From contig JAMPBO010000010.1 of the NCBI GenBank assembly GCA_023666705.1, forward strand, positions 61,880 to 125,879: a stretch of 64,000 bases of DNA. Reading direction: 5' to 3'. The DNA comes from Bacteroides sp. GTDB lineage: Bacteria > Bacillota > Clostridia > Lachnospirales > Lachnospiraceae. Position numbers and translations under genes: made by a program. This document shows, in pieces, positions 25,532 through 33,350 of the stretch. Numbering within the stretch: the stretch's first letter is position 1; each line of letters begins with the position of its first letter. The notes under the pieces are model-generated. The model did not search any database and was not told where the DNA came from. It was given only the letters and a program-made list of their open reading frames with translations.

Positions 25532-26797
25532 TCATTCCCCCCTATTACTGTTTATTGCATCAAGCACCTCCTGGACAGACAGATCGTTCCTGCGTGCAAT
25601 ATCCGCAATATCCTCATACTCTGCTTTTATCTTTTTTACCCCATAGCCGCTTGAATGCTTCACCCTTACATCCCCAAAATCCGTTTTTATCAGCTCCTGC
25701 TTTCTGTCCAACAGCATCCGCCTTTGGCTGTTCTCCCTGATTCCTATGGTTGTCGTGTGCTTAAAAATAAGCTCTGCCATCTTTTTTTTGTCTGCCTCAG
25801 TGCAAAGCACGGTCAGCATAATTCCCGGTCGGTTTTTCTTCATGGTCACCGCCGTTGTAAATACATCCCTTGCCCCTTTTTCTAAAAGAAGCTCCGTTAC
25901 ATACCCGACCTGCTCGCCCGTAATGTCATCCATATTACAGGAAAGCTCCACAATGCTGTCCTGTCCGTCCCCACTATTTCCGACTATGGCACGCACAACA
26001 TTTGCCACCTCAAACTCCTTTTTTCCTGTTCCATATCCCACCGCCTCAATTGTCATAAGCGGCATATTGGAAAATTCAGTTCCATAGTAGCCTAACAATG
26101 CAGCTCCCGTAGGCGTACAAAGCTCTCCCTTCACGTCCCCTGCATAAGACGGAATATTCTTTAACAAATTTGCCGTCGCAGGTGCAGGAACAGGCAAAAT
26201 TCCATGGGCACATTTCACGGTTCCATACCCTACATTTACAGGGGATACAATTACCCTGTCAGCCCGAAGCAGTTCCATCAACATGGCACAGCCCGTGATA
26301 TCTGCTATGGCATCCATCATTCCCACCTCATGAAAATGTATCTCGGAAACCGATATTCCATGTACCTCACTCTCCGCAAGGGCAATCCTTTTGTATATTT
26401 CCTTTACATCCTCCCGAACTTTGCCCGAGACATCCATCTGATTTATAATTGCTTCAATGTCATGCATAGATGCATGTACATGTTGGTGTTTATGTTCCCC
26501 ATCATGTCCATGTTCGTGGTGATGGTGCTCATGATCCCCGTCATGCCCATGCTCGTGGTGATGATGCTCATGTTCTTCCCCCTCCACAACACCGCCAGCC
26601 AGCACTTCAACGTGGGTTCCCGTCACACCGCACTTTACATCCTTCTGTATTGTAACGGTCACATTGGGAATTCCAATACGGTTTATTTTATCTGCAAAAA
26701 GTGCCTGCTCCTCCTCGGTAAGAAGCGACACAAGTGCTCCCATGAGCATGTCACCTGCCGCTCCCATGCCGCAATCCAAATATAATACTTTCATCAT
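25532..26797 (-). CDS. larC: nickel-pincer cofactor nickel insertase LarC, single reading frame with His-rich insert
   Basis: LarC inserts nickel into the pincer ligand using CTP. This 421-residue protein covers both halves that are split into larC1 and larC2 by a programmed frameshift in L. plantarum; here they are one open frame. The N-terminus MKVLYLDCGMGAAGDM and the C-terminal KMAELIFKHTTTIGIRE are typical. A His-rich stretch at about 72-112 contains roughly 19 His in two near-identical runs (GEEHEHHHHEHGHDGD type), a plausible nickel store. The ATG at 26797 overlaps the larB stop by 4 bp, and the GGAGGT ribosome site lies inside the last larB codons, so translation is coupled. Confidence 0.95.
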   Translation of the reverse strand: MMKVLYLDCGMGAAGDMLMGALVSLLTEEEQALFADKINRIGIPNVTVTIQKDVKCGVTGTHVEVLAGGVVEGEEHEHHHHEHGHDGDHEHHHHEHGHDGEHKHQHVHASMHDIEAIINQMDVSGKVREDVKEIYKRIALAESEVHGISVSEIHFHEVGMMDAIADITGCAMLMELLRADRVIVSPVNVGYGTVKCAHGILPVPAPATANLLKNIPSYAGDVKGELCTPTGAALLGYYGTEFSNMPLMTIEAVGYGTGKKEFEVANVVRAIVGNSGDGQDSIVELSCNMDDITGEQVGYVTELLLEKGARDVFTTAVTMKKNRPGIMLTVLCTEADKKKMAELIFKHTTTIGIRENSQRRMLLDRKQELIKTDFGDVRVKHSSGYGVKKIKAEYEDIADIARRNDLSVQEVLDAINSNRGE

Positions 26798-27516
26798 ATA
26801 CCTCCTTTGGCTACATGATTAATCAGGCTTGCCTGATACCCTGCCCCAAATCCGTTATCAATATTGACAACACTGACTCCGCTTGCACAGGAATTTAACA
26901 TGGAAAGCAGTGCGGAAAGCCCCTGAAAGCTTGCACCATATCCCACACTGGTTGGCACGGCAATCACAGGACATGACACCAGCCCGCCCACAACACTTGC
27001 CAAAGCTCCCTCCATGCCTGCCACGGCTATGATAACGCTGGCAGTCATCAGCTCGTCCAGATAATGAAACAACCTGTGTATTCCTGCAACCCCCACATCG
27101 TAAATTCGTTTTACGTCATTTCCCAGTGCCATTGCCGTAACAGCCGCCTCCTCTGCAACAGGAATGTCGCTGGTGCCTCCTGTCACCACCACAATCGTGC
27201 CGTGACCTGTCGCCTGTGGCAGTTTTCCCAGGACACACACCCTTGCCTGTGGCTCATAAAGCACATCCTCTATTCCAAGACCATGAACAACATAGTCCTT
27301 TGCATCCTCATTTATTCTGGTAATGAGAATTGTCTCATCCCCATTTTTCAAAAGAGCCCCTGCAATCTCCAAAATCTGTTCCTTTGTTTTACCTGCCCCG
27401 TATATCACCTCGGAAACGCCCTGCCTCACTTTACGGTGAACGTCCACCTTGGCAAAATCCAAATCTACATACGGCTCCTTTTTCAGCTTTAAAATGTCCT
27501 CATCCGAATATTTCAT
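26794..27516 (-). CDS. larB: nickel-pincer cofactor biosynthesis protein LarB (NaAD carboxylase)
   Basis: LarB carboxylates nicotinic acid adenine dinucleotide and hydrolyses it to the pyridinium-3,5-biscarboxylate mononucleotide. The 240-residue length is usual. The C-terminal AIR-carboxylase (PurE)-like domain shows GGTSDIPVAEEA, DVGVAGIHRL, AGMEGALASVVGGL and PTSVGYGASFQG; an N-terminal helical region contains YGAGKTKEQI. It is first in the operon larB-larC-larMN-larQ-larO-larE-aldo/keto reductase. Nothing upstream encodes the racemase LarA; the next gene is divergent. Confidence 0.95.
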   Translation of the reverse strand: MKYSDEDILKLKKEPYVDLDFAKVDVHRKVRQGVSEVIYGAGKTKEQILEIAGALLKNGDETILITRINEDAKDYVVHGLGIEDVLYEPQARVCVLGKLPQATGHGTIVVVTGGTSDIPVAEEAAVTAMALGNDVKRIYDVGVAGIHRLFHYLDELMTASVIIAVAGMEGALASVVGGLVSCPVIAVPTSVGYGASFQGLSALLSMLNSCASGVSVVNIDNGFGAGYQASLINHVAKGGI

Positions 27517-27553
27517 TTATGTATGCTCCGTCCCTTTTAAATAAATTTTAATA

Positions 27554-27582
27554 AATATATGTTATAACTTGATTTTTTCCAA
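27554..27582 (-). promoter_or_regulatory. candidate sigma-A promoter of the lar operon
   Basis: Minus strand TTGGAA (27582-27577), 17-bp spacer, TATATT (27559-27554), about 38 bp before the larB ATG. The leader is too short for a metal riboswitch. Confidence 0.5.
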
Positions 27583-27600
27583 AAAAGAACTTATTATGTC

Positions 27601-27671
27601 CATTATATCACAATGAAGCACCTGATGGTGCGTAGGTCATTCACTTAGCGTTAATGACATTATATCACAAT
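27601..27671. repeat. 14-bp direct repeat pair in the larB/TSUP divergent region
   Basis: CATTATATCACAAT occurs at 27601-27614 and again at 27658-27671, between the divergent larB and TSUP starts. The DNA between them holds two small dyads (GCACC-GGTGC and GTCATT-AATGAC). The first copy starts 19 bp beyond the -35 of the lar promoter. This layout suits a shared operator. Confidence 0.6.
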
Positions 27672-27693
27672 ACATTTATATGAGGAAATTATA

Positions 27694-28473
27694 ATGCAAA
27701 CTTTTTTTATTACTCTTTTGGTTACGTTCTTTGCAGGTATGGGTGCAGGTCTTGGAACAGGCTTTGCAGGCATGAGTGCCGCTGCGGTTATCAGTCCCAT
27801 GTTGATTACATTCCTGAATGTTGACCCTTATATGGCAGTAGGCATAGCACTGTCCTCAGACGTGCTTGCAAGTGCAATATCCTCTTATACTTACGGTAAA
27901 AATAAAAACTTAGATATCAAAAACGGACTTGTAATGATGGCAAACGTGATACTGTTTACCATTGTGGGAAGCTATGTGTCCAGCCGTGTTCCATCCACAA
28001 CAATGGGAAGCTTTTCCGTATTTATGACATTCCTGCTCGGAGTAAAATTTGTGGTTCGTCCCGTTATGACGACAAAGGAAGAAATGGCAAAGGTTTCCGC
28101 AAAAAAACGGATTGTCCAGTCCATCATTTGCGGCATGATTATCGGCTTTATATGCGGCTTTATCGGTGCCGGAGGTGGAATGATGATGCTGCTCATCCTT
28201 ACCTCAGTGCTTGGTTATGAGCTTAAAACTGCCGTTGGCACAAGTGTATTTATCATGACCTTTACCGCCTTTACAGGTGCCCTGTCCCACTTTACGATAG
28301 GCGGACTTCCCGACTTTAAAATCCTTATTTTGTGTGTGATATTCACCCTACTTTGGGCAAGAATTGCCGCAAAATTTGCAAATAAGGCGGAGCCAAAAAC
28401 CTTAAACCGTGCAACAGGTGTTGTCCTTATCATTCTTGGTCTCGCCATATTTATATTTTCAAAAATAAAATAA
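27694..28473 (+). CDS. TSUP (TauE/SafE) family membrane exporter
   Basis: A 259-residue protein with about seven hydrophobic segments and the internal two-fold pattern of the TauE/SafE family: GMGAGLGTGFAGMSAAAV in the first half and GFICGFIGAGGGMMMLL in the second. Members move sulfite, sulfoacetate or other small anions; the substrate here is unknown. It is divergent from larB and shares a regulatory region with it, so a link to the sulfur or hydroxy-acid side of lar chemistry is possible but only inferred. Its stop lies 5 bp from the converging cysE stop. Confidence 0.87.
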   Translation: MQTFFITLLVTFFAGMGAGLGTGFAGMSAAAVISPMLITFLNVDPYMAVGIALSSDVLASAISSYTYGKNKNLDIKNGLVMMANVILFTIVGSYVSSRVPSTTMGSFSVFMTFLLGVKFVVRPVMTTKEEMAKVSAKKRIVQSIICGMIIGFICGFIGAGGGMMMLLILTSVLGYELKTAVGTSVFIMTFTAFTGALSHFTIGGLPDFKILILCVIFTLLWARIAAKFANKAEPKTLNRATGVVLIILGLAIFIFSKIK

Positions 28474-28478
28474 GGACT

Positions 28479-29369
28479 TTACTCTTTTCTGCTTTTCATT
28501 TTAAGCTCAGGTATATGTACGGAAACCTTTGTATTTGGCGGAATGGATTCCGTTACAAAGGAGTTTCCTGCAACTACCGAATTTTTCCCTACAACGGTTT
28601 CTCCTCCAAGCACTGTCGTGTTTGCATATATCACTACGTTATCTTCTATGGTCGGATGTCTCTTTACTCCCGACAGAAGCTGTCCGTCTCTCGTTGAAAG
28701 TGCTCCAAGTGTCACGCCCTGATAAAGCTTTACATTGTTTCCAATGATTGTTGTTTCCCCGATAACAATTCCCGTTCCATGGTCAATAAAGAAATACTCG
28801 CCTATGACTGCTCCCGGATTGATATCTATTCCTGTTCTGCCATGTACATACTCCGTCATGATTCTTGGAATAAACGGTACATGAAGCTCATAAAGCTCAT
28901 GTGCAATTCTGTATACAAAGATTGCAAATATGCCCGGATAGGAAAAAATAATCTCTTCCTTACTGCCTGCTGCAGGGTCGCCGTCAAGCTCCGCCTCAAC
29001 ATCCTTGTACAAAAGCGTTTGTATCACAGGCAGCCGTTCCAAAAAAAGCTCCGTAATCCGCTCCGCATCCGCCTTAGTATTATCATCCTTTCTCTTGTAG
29101 GAAAGTGCAATGAAAATCTGCCGGAACAGCTTCTCATAAATAACTGCAATCGTATTTCCCGCAAAGCTTGAAAGGGAAACATATGTGGTATTTTCCGTTC
29201 CAAAATACCCCGGAAATATCACTCTCCTGATTTCATTTAAGACTTCTATGATTTCCGTGCGGTTGGGAATTTGCCCGGATGCCTCCATGCCAAAAATACC
29301 CTGCTCCATATAGTTTGCATTTAATTGGTCTGCCACGCCTGCAATTTTACTTTTTATGTCCTGACCCAT
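28479..29369 (-). CDS. cysE: serine O-acetyltransferase (EpsC/CysE type)
   Basis: It acetylates serine with acetyl-CoA, the first step of cysteine synthesis. About 296 residues: an N-terminal helical region, then left-handed hexapeptide-repeat coils. Active-site signatures are GIDINPGA, FFIDHGTGIVIGET and KLYQGVTLGALS, with HPTIEDNVVIYANTTVLGG following. It is longer than E. coli CysE and matches the EpsC group. The start MGQDIK at 29369 has GGAGG, 5 nt upstream; an ATG at 29396 would overlap galE. It is the last gene after galE with 16 bp between them, an unexpected companion for a galactose operon. No T-box was recognised. Confidence 0.93.
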   Translation of the reverse strand: MGQDIKSKIAGVADQLNANYMEQGIFGMEASGQIPNRTEIIEVLNEIRRVIFPGYFGTENTTYVSLSSFAGNTIAVIYEKLFRQIFIALSYKRKDDNTKADAERITELFLERLPVIQTLLYKDVEAELDGDPAAGSKEEIIFSYPGIFAIFVYRIAHELYELHVPFIPRIMTEYVHGRTGIDINPGAVIGEYFFIDHGTGIVIGETTIIGNNVKLYQGVTLGALSTRDGQLLSGVKRHPTIEDNVVIYANTTVLGGETVVGKNSVVAGNSFVTESIPPNTKVSVHIPELKMKSRKE

Positions 29370-29385
29370 ACTATCCTCCAAAATT

Positions 29386-30402
29386 TTAATCACCATATCC
29401 GTCAGGGTTTGAAGACTGCCATCTCCATGAATCCTGACACATTTCTTCTATCCCGTACTGTGCCTCCCAGTTGAGTTCTTTCTTTGCAAGGGCTGCGTCG
29501 GAATAACAGGTTGCAATGTCTCCCGGACGTCTTGCCTTTATCTCATATGGTATCTCTTTCCCACACGCTTTTCCAAATGCCTTGATTACATCAAGAACAC
29601 TGTATCCGTTTCCTGTTCCCAGATTGTAAACCTTAACGCCCGGATTTTCCTTAATTTTGTTGATTGCCTTAACGTGTCCCTTTGCAAGGTCAACCACATG
29701 GATATAATCCCTGACTCCCGTTCCGTCCGGTGTGTCATAATCGTCCCCAAACACCCCCACCTTCGGAAGCTTTCCTATGGCAACCTGCGCCACATATGGA
29801 AGCAGGTTATTTGGAATTCCCTTTGGGTCCTCCCCTATCATGCCACTCTTATGTGCACCTATCGGATTAAAATACCGGAGAAGAATGACATTCCATGCAG
29901 GGTCCGCCGTATTTAAATCGGTTAAAATCTGCTCCAGCATGTGCTTCGTCCATCCATAAGGATTGGTACACACACCCTTCGGACATTCCTCGGTTATCGG
30001 TATAAACGCAGGATCCCCATACACCGTTGCTGAAGATGAGAAAATAATGTTTTTGCAGCCGTTTTCCCGCATCGCCTTACACAAATTAAGGGTGCCGCCG
30101 ATGTTATTTTCATAATATTCCAGTGGCTTTGCAACAGATTCTCCCACTGCCTTAAGTCCTGCAAAATGGATTACAGTATCAGGCTGTTCCTTTGCAAAGA
30201 TACGGTTCATGGCATCGTAGTCCCTGATATCCTCCTTGTAAAATACAAGGTCCTTGCCCGTTATCTTCTTTACCCGCTCAAGTGCCTTCTCACTTGCATT
30301 ATAAAGGTTATCAATGACAACTACCCCGTATCCGCTGTCAAGCAGCTCCACACAGGTATGACTTCCTATATAGCCTGCTCCGCCCGTTACTAAAATTTTC
30401 AT
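29386..30402 (-). CDS. galE: UDP-glucose 4-epimerase
   Basis: It interconverts UDP-galactose and UDP-glucose in the Leloir pathway. The Rossmann motif VTGGAGYIGSHT, the FAGLKAVGES segment, the catalytic Ser/Tyr in FSSSATVYG and YGWTKHMLEQ, and the C-terminal WRWQSSNPDGYGD ending are all typical; 339 residues is normal. The start at 30402 is preferred because AGGAGG lies 6 nt before it, whereas the ATG two codons upstream abuts that site. It follows galT by 102 bp, a gap that contains a degraded copy of the small palindromic repeat. Confidence 0.96.
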   Translation of the reverse strand: MKILVTGGAGYIGSHTCVELLDSGYGVVVIDNLYNASEKALERVKKITGKDLVFYKEDIRDYDAMNRIFAKEQPDTVIHFAGLKAVGESVAKPLEYYENNIGGTLNLCKAMRENGCKNIIFSSSATVYGDPAFIPITEECPKGVCTNPYGWTKHMLEQILTDLNTADPAWNVILLRYFNPIGAHKSGMIGEDPKGIPNNLLPYVAQVAIGKLPKVGVFGDDYDTPDGTGVRDYIHVVDLAKGHVKAINKIKENPGVKVYNLGTGNGYSVLDVIKAFGKACGKEIPYEIKARRPGDIATCYSDAALAKKELNWEAQYGIEEMCQDSWRWQSSNPDGYGD

Positions 30403-30458
30403 TTTCATCCTCCTATTCTTTGAACATCCGTCCATTACTTAGCAGTTTCCTATAAAAC

Positions 30459-30487
30459 TCAAATTTGCTTTCAGAAAATGGACTAAC
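30459..30487 (+). repeat. degenerate copy of a small dispersed palindromic repeat
   Basis: The stretch resembles the right two-thirds of the repeat at 35324-35361 and the reverse complement of 63837-63872 (shared core AAATTTGCTTTCAG then AAATGG). The left arm is not recognisable, so no full hairpin remains. Confidence 0.5.
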
Positions 30488-30504
30488 ATATTTCTTATAA
30501 CAAT

Positions 30505-32022
30505 TTAAGCATTATATTGATTCACATAGTCAATAAACCTTAGAAATCCGTCCTTGCCTTCCTTGTTCCTCTTGTATACGCCTGCACATTCCAAAACCTT
30601 TTGGAATACAGTTCCAATTTCACTTTCCAATATATCCATCACATTCTGTTTCTCTATATTATCATATTTATCCCGAAATGTATCTACCCAATTGGCATGT
30701 TTTGCGATATCCTCGTCTGCCCTGATATCCGTCTTGTTTACGATTGCCTCCGCAAGCGTTTCCATTTCCATCTTGAGACGGGAAGGCAACACGGCAAGAC
30801 CCATAACCTCAATCAGTCCGATATTTTCCTTTTTAATATTGTGGTATTCCTCCCACGGATGGAATAGCCCAAGGGGATGTTCCTTTGTTGTTATGTTATT
30901 TCTTAAAACAAGGTCAAGCTGATACTTTCCCTCCCACATACGTGCAATCGGTGTAATGGTATTATGGGGTTCCCCATCTGTTTTGGCAAACACATCAAGT
31001 GCCTTATCGCTGTAGGCTCTCCACGCATTTAATATCTTATCCGCCAAGGTAATTACCTGTTCCCTATCTGCACCCGTCAGCCTGATTACGGACATTGGCC
31101 ATTTTACAATTCCCGCATCGATATCCCCAAAGCCTGAAAATTTCACCTGCTGTTCAATGGGTGCCTTTGCCATCGCAAAGGTATAATTTCCACCCTGAAA
31201 ATGGTCATGGCTTAATATGGAACCTCCCACAATCGGCAAGTCTGCATTGGAGCCAACAAAATAATGTGGGAACAAATCTATAAAATCAAACAGCTTCACA
31301 AAGGTGTCCCGTTCTATTTTCATTGGAACATGCTTTCCGTTAAATACAATGCAATGCTCATTGTAATACACATAAGGCGAATATTGGAAGCCCCATTTAT
31401 TCTTGTTAATCTCTATCGGTATAATCCTGTGGTTCTGCCTTGCAGGATGGTTAATTCTGCCTGCATAACCTTCATTTTCCACACAGAGCTGACATTTCGG
31501 ATAGGCGGATACCTTTGCATTTTTCGCCAGTGCAATCATTTTGGGGTCCTTTTCAGGCTTAGACAGATTTATGGTAATATCCATGTCACCGTATGGGGTA
31601 TGTGCCACCCATCTTTTGTCCTTTTTTACCCGATATGTCCTGATATAATCCGATGCCTTGGAAAGATTGTAGTAATAATCTGTTGCCGCCTTAGGTGAAC
31701 TCTCATATTTTTCCCAAAAGCTTTTTATGATTTCACTTGGTCTTGCCATCAGGGTATTCATGATTTCCGTATCGAACAAATCCCTAAGGACAATGGAATC
31801 TTCTTTTATTATCCCCTTTGATACGGCATAATCCAGTATTCCTTTTAATGTACATTCCAAATCCTCCGGTGATTTGATTGCTGTTACCTCTTTCTGCTCC
31901 TCATAATCATCAAGCTTAAGCTTTGCAAGAAGCATATTTGTAGTGTAAATTTCATCCTCCTGTTTTAGCAGCCCGTTTTCCAGTCCGTACCTAACAAGCT
32001 GCTTTATATAGGTATTTATCAT
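30505..32022 (-). CDS. galT: UDP-glucose--hexose-1-phosphate uridylyltransferase, class II
   Basis: It exchanges UMP between UDP-glucose and galactose-1-phosphate. This is the long Firmicute-type GalT (about 505 residues), unrelated in length to the roughly 350-residue E. coli enzyme. Visible features are CQLCVENEGYAGR, HPARQNHRIIPIE, YYNEHCIVFNGKH and GGSILSHDHFQGG with the active His pair. The start MINTYIKQL at 32022 has AGGAGG, 10 nt upstream; an earlier ATG at 32070 would overlap galK. It sits between galK and galE in the operon. Confidence 0.95.
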   Translation of the reverse strand: MINTYIKQLVRYGLENGLLKQEDEIYTTNMLLAKLKLDDYEEQKEVTAIKSPEDLECTLKGILDYAVSKGIIKEDSIVLRDLFDTEIMNTLMARPSEIIKSFWEKYESSPKAATDYYYNLSKASDYIRTYRVKKDKRWVAHTPYGDMDITINLSKPEKDPKMIALAKNAKVSAYPKCQLCVENEGYAGRINHPARQNHRIIPIEINKNKWGFQYSPYVYYNEHCIVFNGKHVPMKIERDTFVKLFDFIDLFPHYFVGSNADLPIVGGSILSHDHFQGGNYTFAMAKAPIEQQVKFSGFGDIDAGIVKWPMSVIRLTGADREQVITLADKILNAWRAYSDKALDVFAKTDGEPHNTITPIARMWEGKYQLDLVLRNNITTKEHPLGLFHPWEEYHNIKKENIGLIEVMGLAVLPSRLKMEMETLAEAIVNKTDIRADEDIAKHANWVDTFRDKYDNIEKQNVMDILESEIGTVFQKVLECAGVYKRNKEGKDGFLRFIDYVNQYNA

Positions 32023-32047
32023 ATAACGTCTACCTCCTAATTTAAGT

Positions 32048-33328
32048 TTAAAGTACCTTGATTCCTCCATAAGGTCTTATCTTAAGTACATGACAGCTAT
32101 CCTTCCCAAACACTGCCTCAATTGCAGACTGATAAGCAGCAACCGCCTCATTTTTTACAAATGCCTGTATCGTTCCTGCAAATCCGCCTCCGTGAACCCT
32201 GCAAATGCCATCACTGCCCAAAACGCTTTCTGATACTGCAAGTGCTACCGTTACATTTTGTGTATTCACATCATTGGGGCTATATATGTTCTGTAAAAAC
32301 TTTGCAGAAGAGTCACCGCTTTTTCTTATCACCTCCAAAAAGCCTGCATAATCAGACGCCTGCAGCATGCAAACTGCCTCCTCCACTCTTTTTTCCTCCA
32401 TAAAAAAATGAATGGCACGAAGCACCGCCCTGTCGGAAAGCTCCTTTCTCAAGGCTGGTAAATTCTTATAAAACTTCTCCTCGGAAACATCCCTTAAACG
32501 CTCCTTTCCAAGTGCCTTTGCCACAAGGTTCATTTCATTTGGAACGGCAGCATAGTCAGGAGTAAGGTCAGCGTGGGAGCCTTTGGTATCCACAATACAA
32601 AGGCTTAAGCCCGCCTCCTCAAAATTACTTTCCACCGTTTTTACAACAGGTGTTTCCCTGCCAAAATCAATGTATATCATACCACCTACACAGCATGCCA
32701 TCTGGTCCATCAGTCCGCACGGCTTGCCAAAATATTCATTTTCCGCATATTGACCGGCTTGGGCAATCACCTCAGTACTTATTCCCATGTCATTGTAAAG
32801 CCCGGAGAAAATCGTTCCAACAAGTCCCTCAAATGCGGCTGAGCTTGACATTCCCGCTCCCATAAGAACATCGCTGGTCACATATGCCTTAAAGCCTCCT
32901 GTTTTGTATCCATGCTTTTTCAGCCCTGCCACAACACCCCTGATAAGGGCTGTTGTGGTTTCAAGCTCGCTGTCTCTTTTTTCCACGTCATCAACATCAA
33001 TGACCTCCATGGGAAATTCCCCTGATACAAGGCGGATGGCATTGTCACATGTCCTTGCAACAATGGCGATTGCATCCAGATTAATGGAGGTTGCAAGTAC
33101 AACTCCATTTTGATGGTCCGTGTGGTTTCCACACACCTCACTTCTCCCCGGAGCACTGTATATCTCAATTTCCGTCTCCTCAGGAAACAAAGCCTCAAAC
33201 TGCAAAATGGCTTTCATATATCGTTCCCTGTTGTACTTTACTCTGTCAATGTCAACATAGATTGCCTTAATTCTTTCATCAAGCATCCCACTTGAGAATT
33301 TATCCTTTACTTCATTTATGTGATTCAT
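32048..33328 (-). CDS. galK: galactokinase
   Basis: It phosphorylates galactose with ATP. The GHMP-kinase signatures are present: galactose-binding GRSEVCGNHTDHQNG, the phosphate loop LMGAGMSSSAAFEGLVG, and the C-terminal VHGGGFAGTIQAF. At 426 residues it is somewhat longer than the usual 390, owing to an N-terminal segment of about 45 residues before the domain. It begins 22 bp after the GH42 stop and is followed by galT after 25 bp. Confidence 0.95.
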   Translation of the reverse strand: MNHINEVKDKFSSGMLDERIKAIYVDIDRVKYNRERYMKAILQFEALFPEETEIEIYSAPGRSEVCGNHTDHQNGVVLATSINLDAIAIVARTCDNAIRLVSGEFPMEVIDVDDVEKRDSELETTTALIRGVVAGLKKHGYKTGGFKAYVTSDVLMGAGMSSSAAFEGLVGTIFSGLYNDMGISTEVIAQAGQYAENEYFGKPCGLMDQMACCVGGMIYIDFGRETPVVKTVESNFEEAGLSLCIVDTKGSHADLTPDYAAVPNEMNLVAKALGKERLRDVSEEKFYKNLPALRKELSDRAVLRAIHFFMEEKRVEEAVCMLQASDYAGFLEVIRKSGDSSAKFLQNIYSPNDVNTQNVTVALAVSESVLGSDGICRVHGGGFAGTIQAFVKNEAVAAYQSAIEAVFGKDSCHVLKIRPYGGIKVL

Positions 33329-33350
33329 AGTAACTCTCCTGTCGTATTAT

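Noticed and set aside
26204..26785. Plus-strand frame over the His-rich part of larC
   Set aside because: A shadow of the CAT/CAC codon tract; larC motifs and coupling to larB settle the strand.
27517..27560. Nickel/cobalt riboswitch upstream of larB
   Set aside because: The predicted leader is about 35-40 nt, too short for the known metal riboswitches, and no conserved four-way junction elements are visible.
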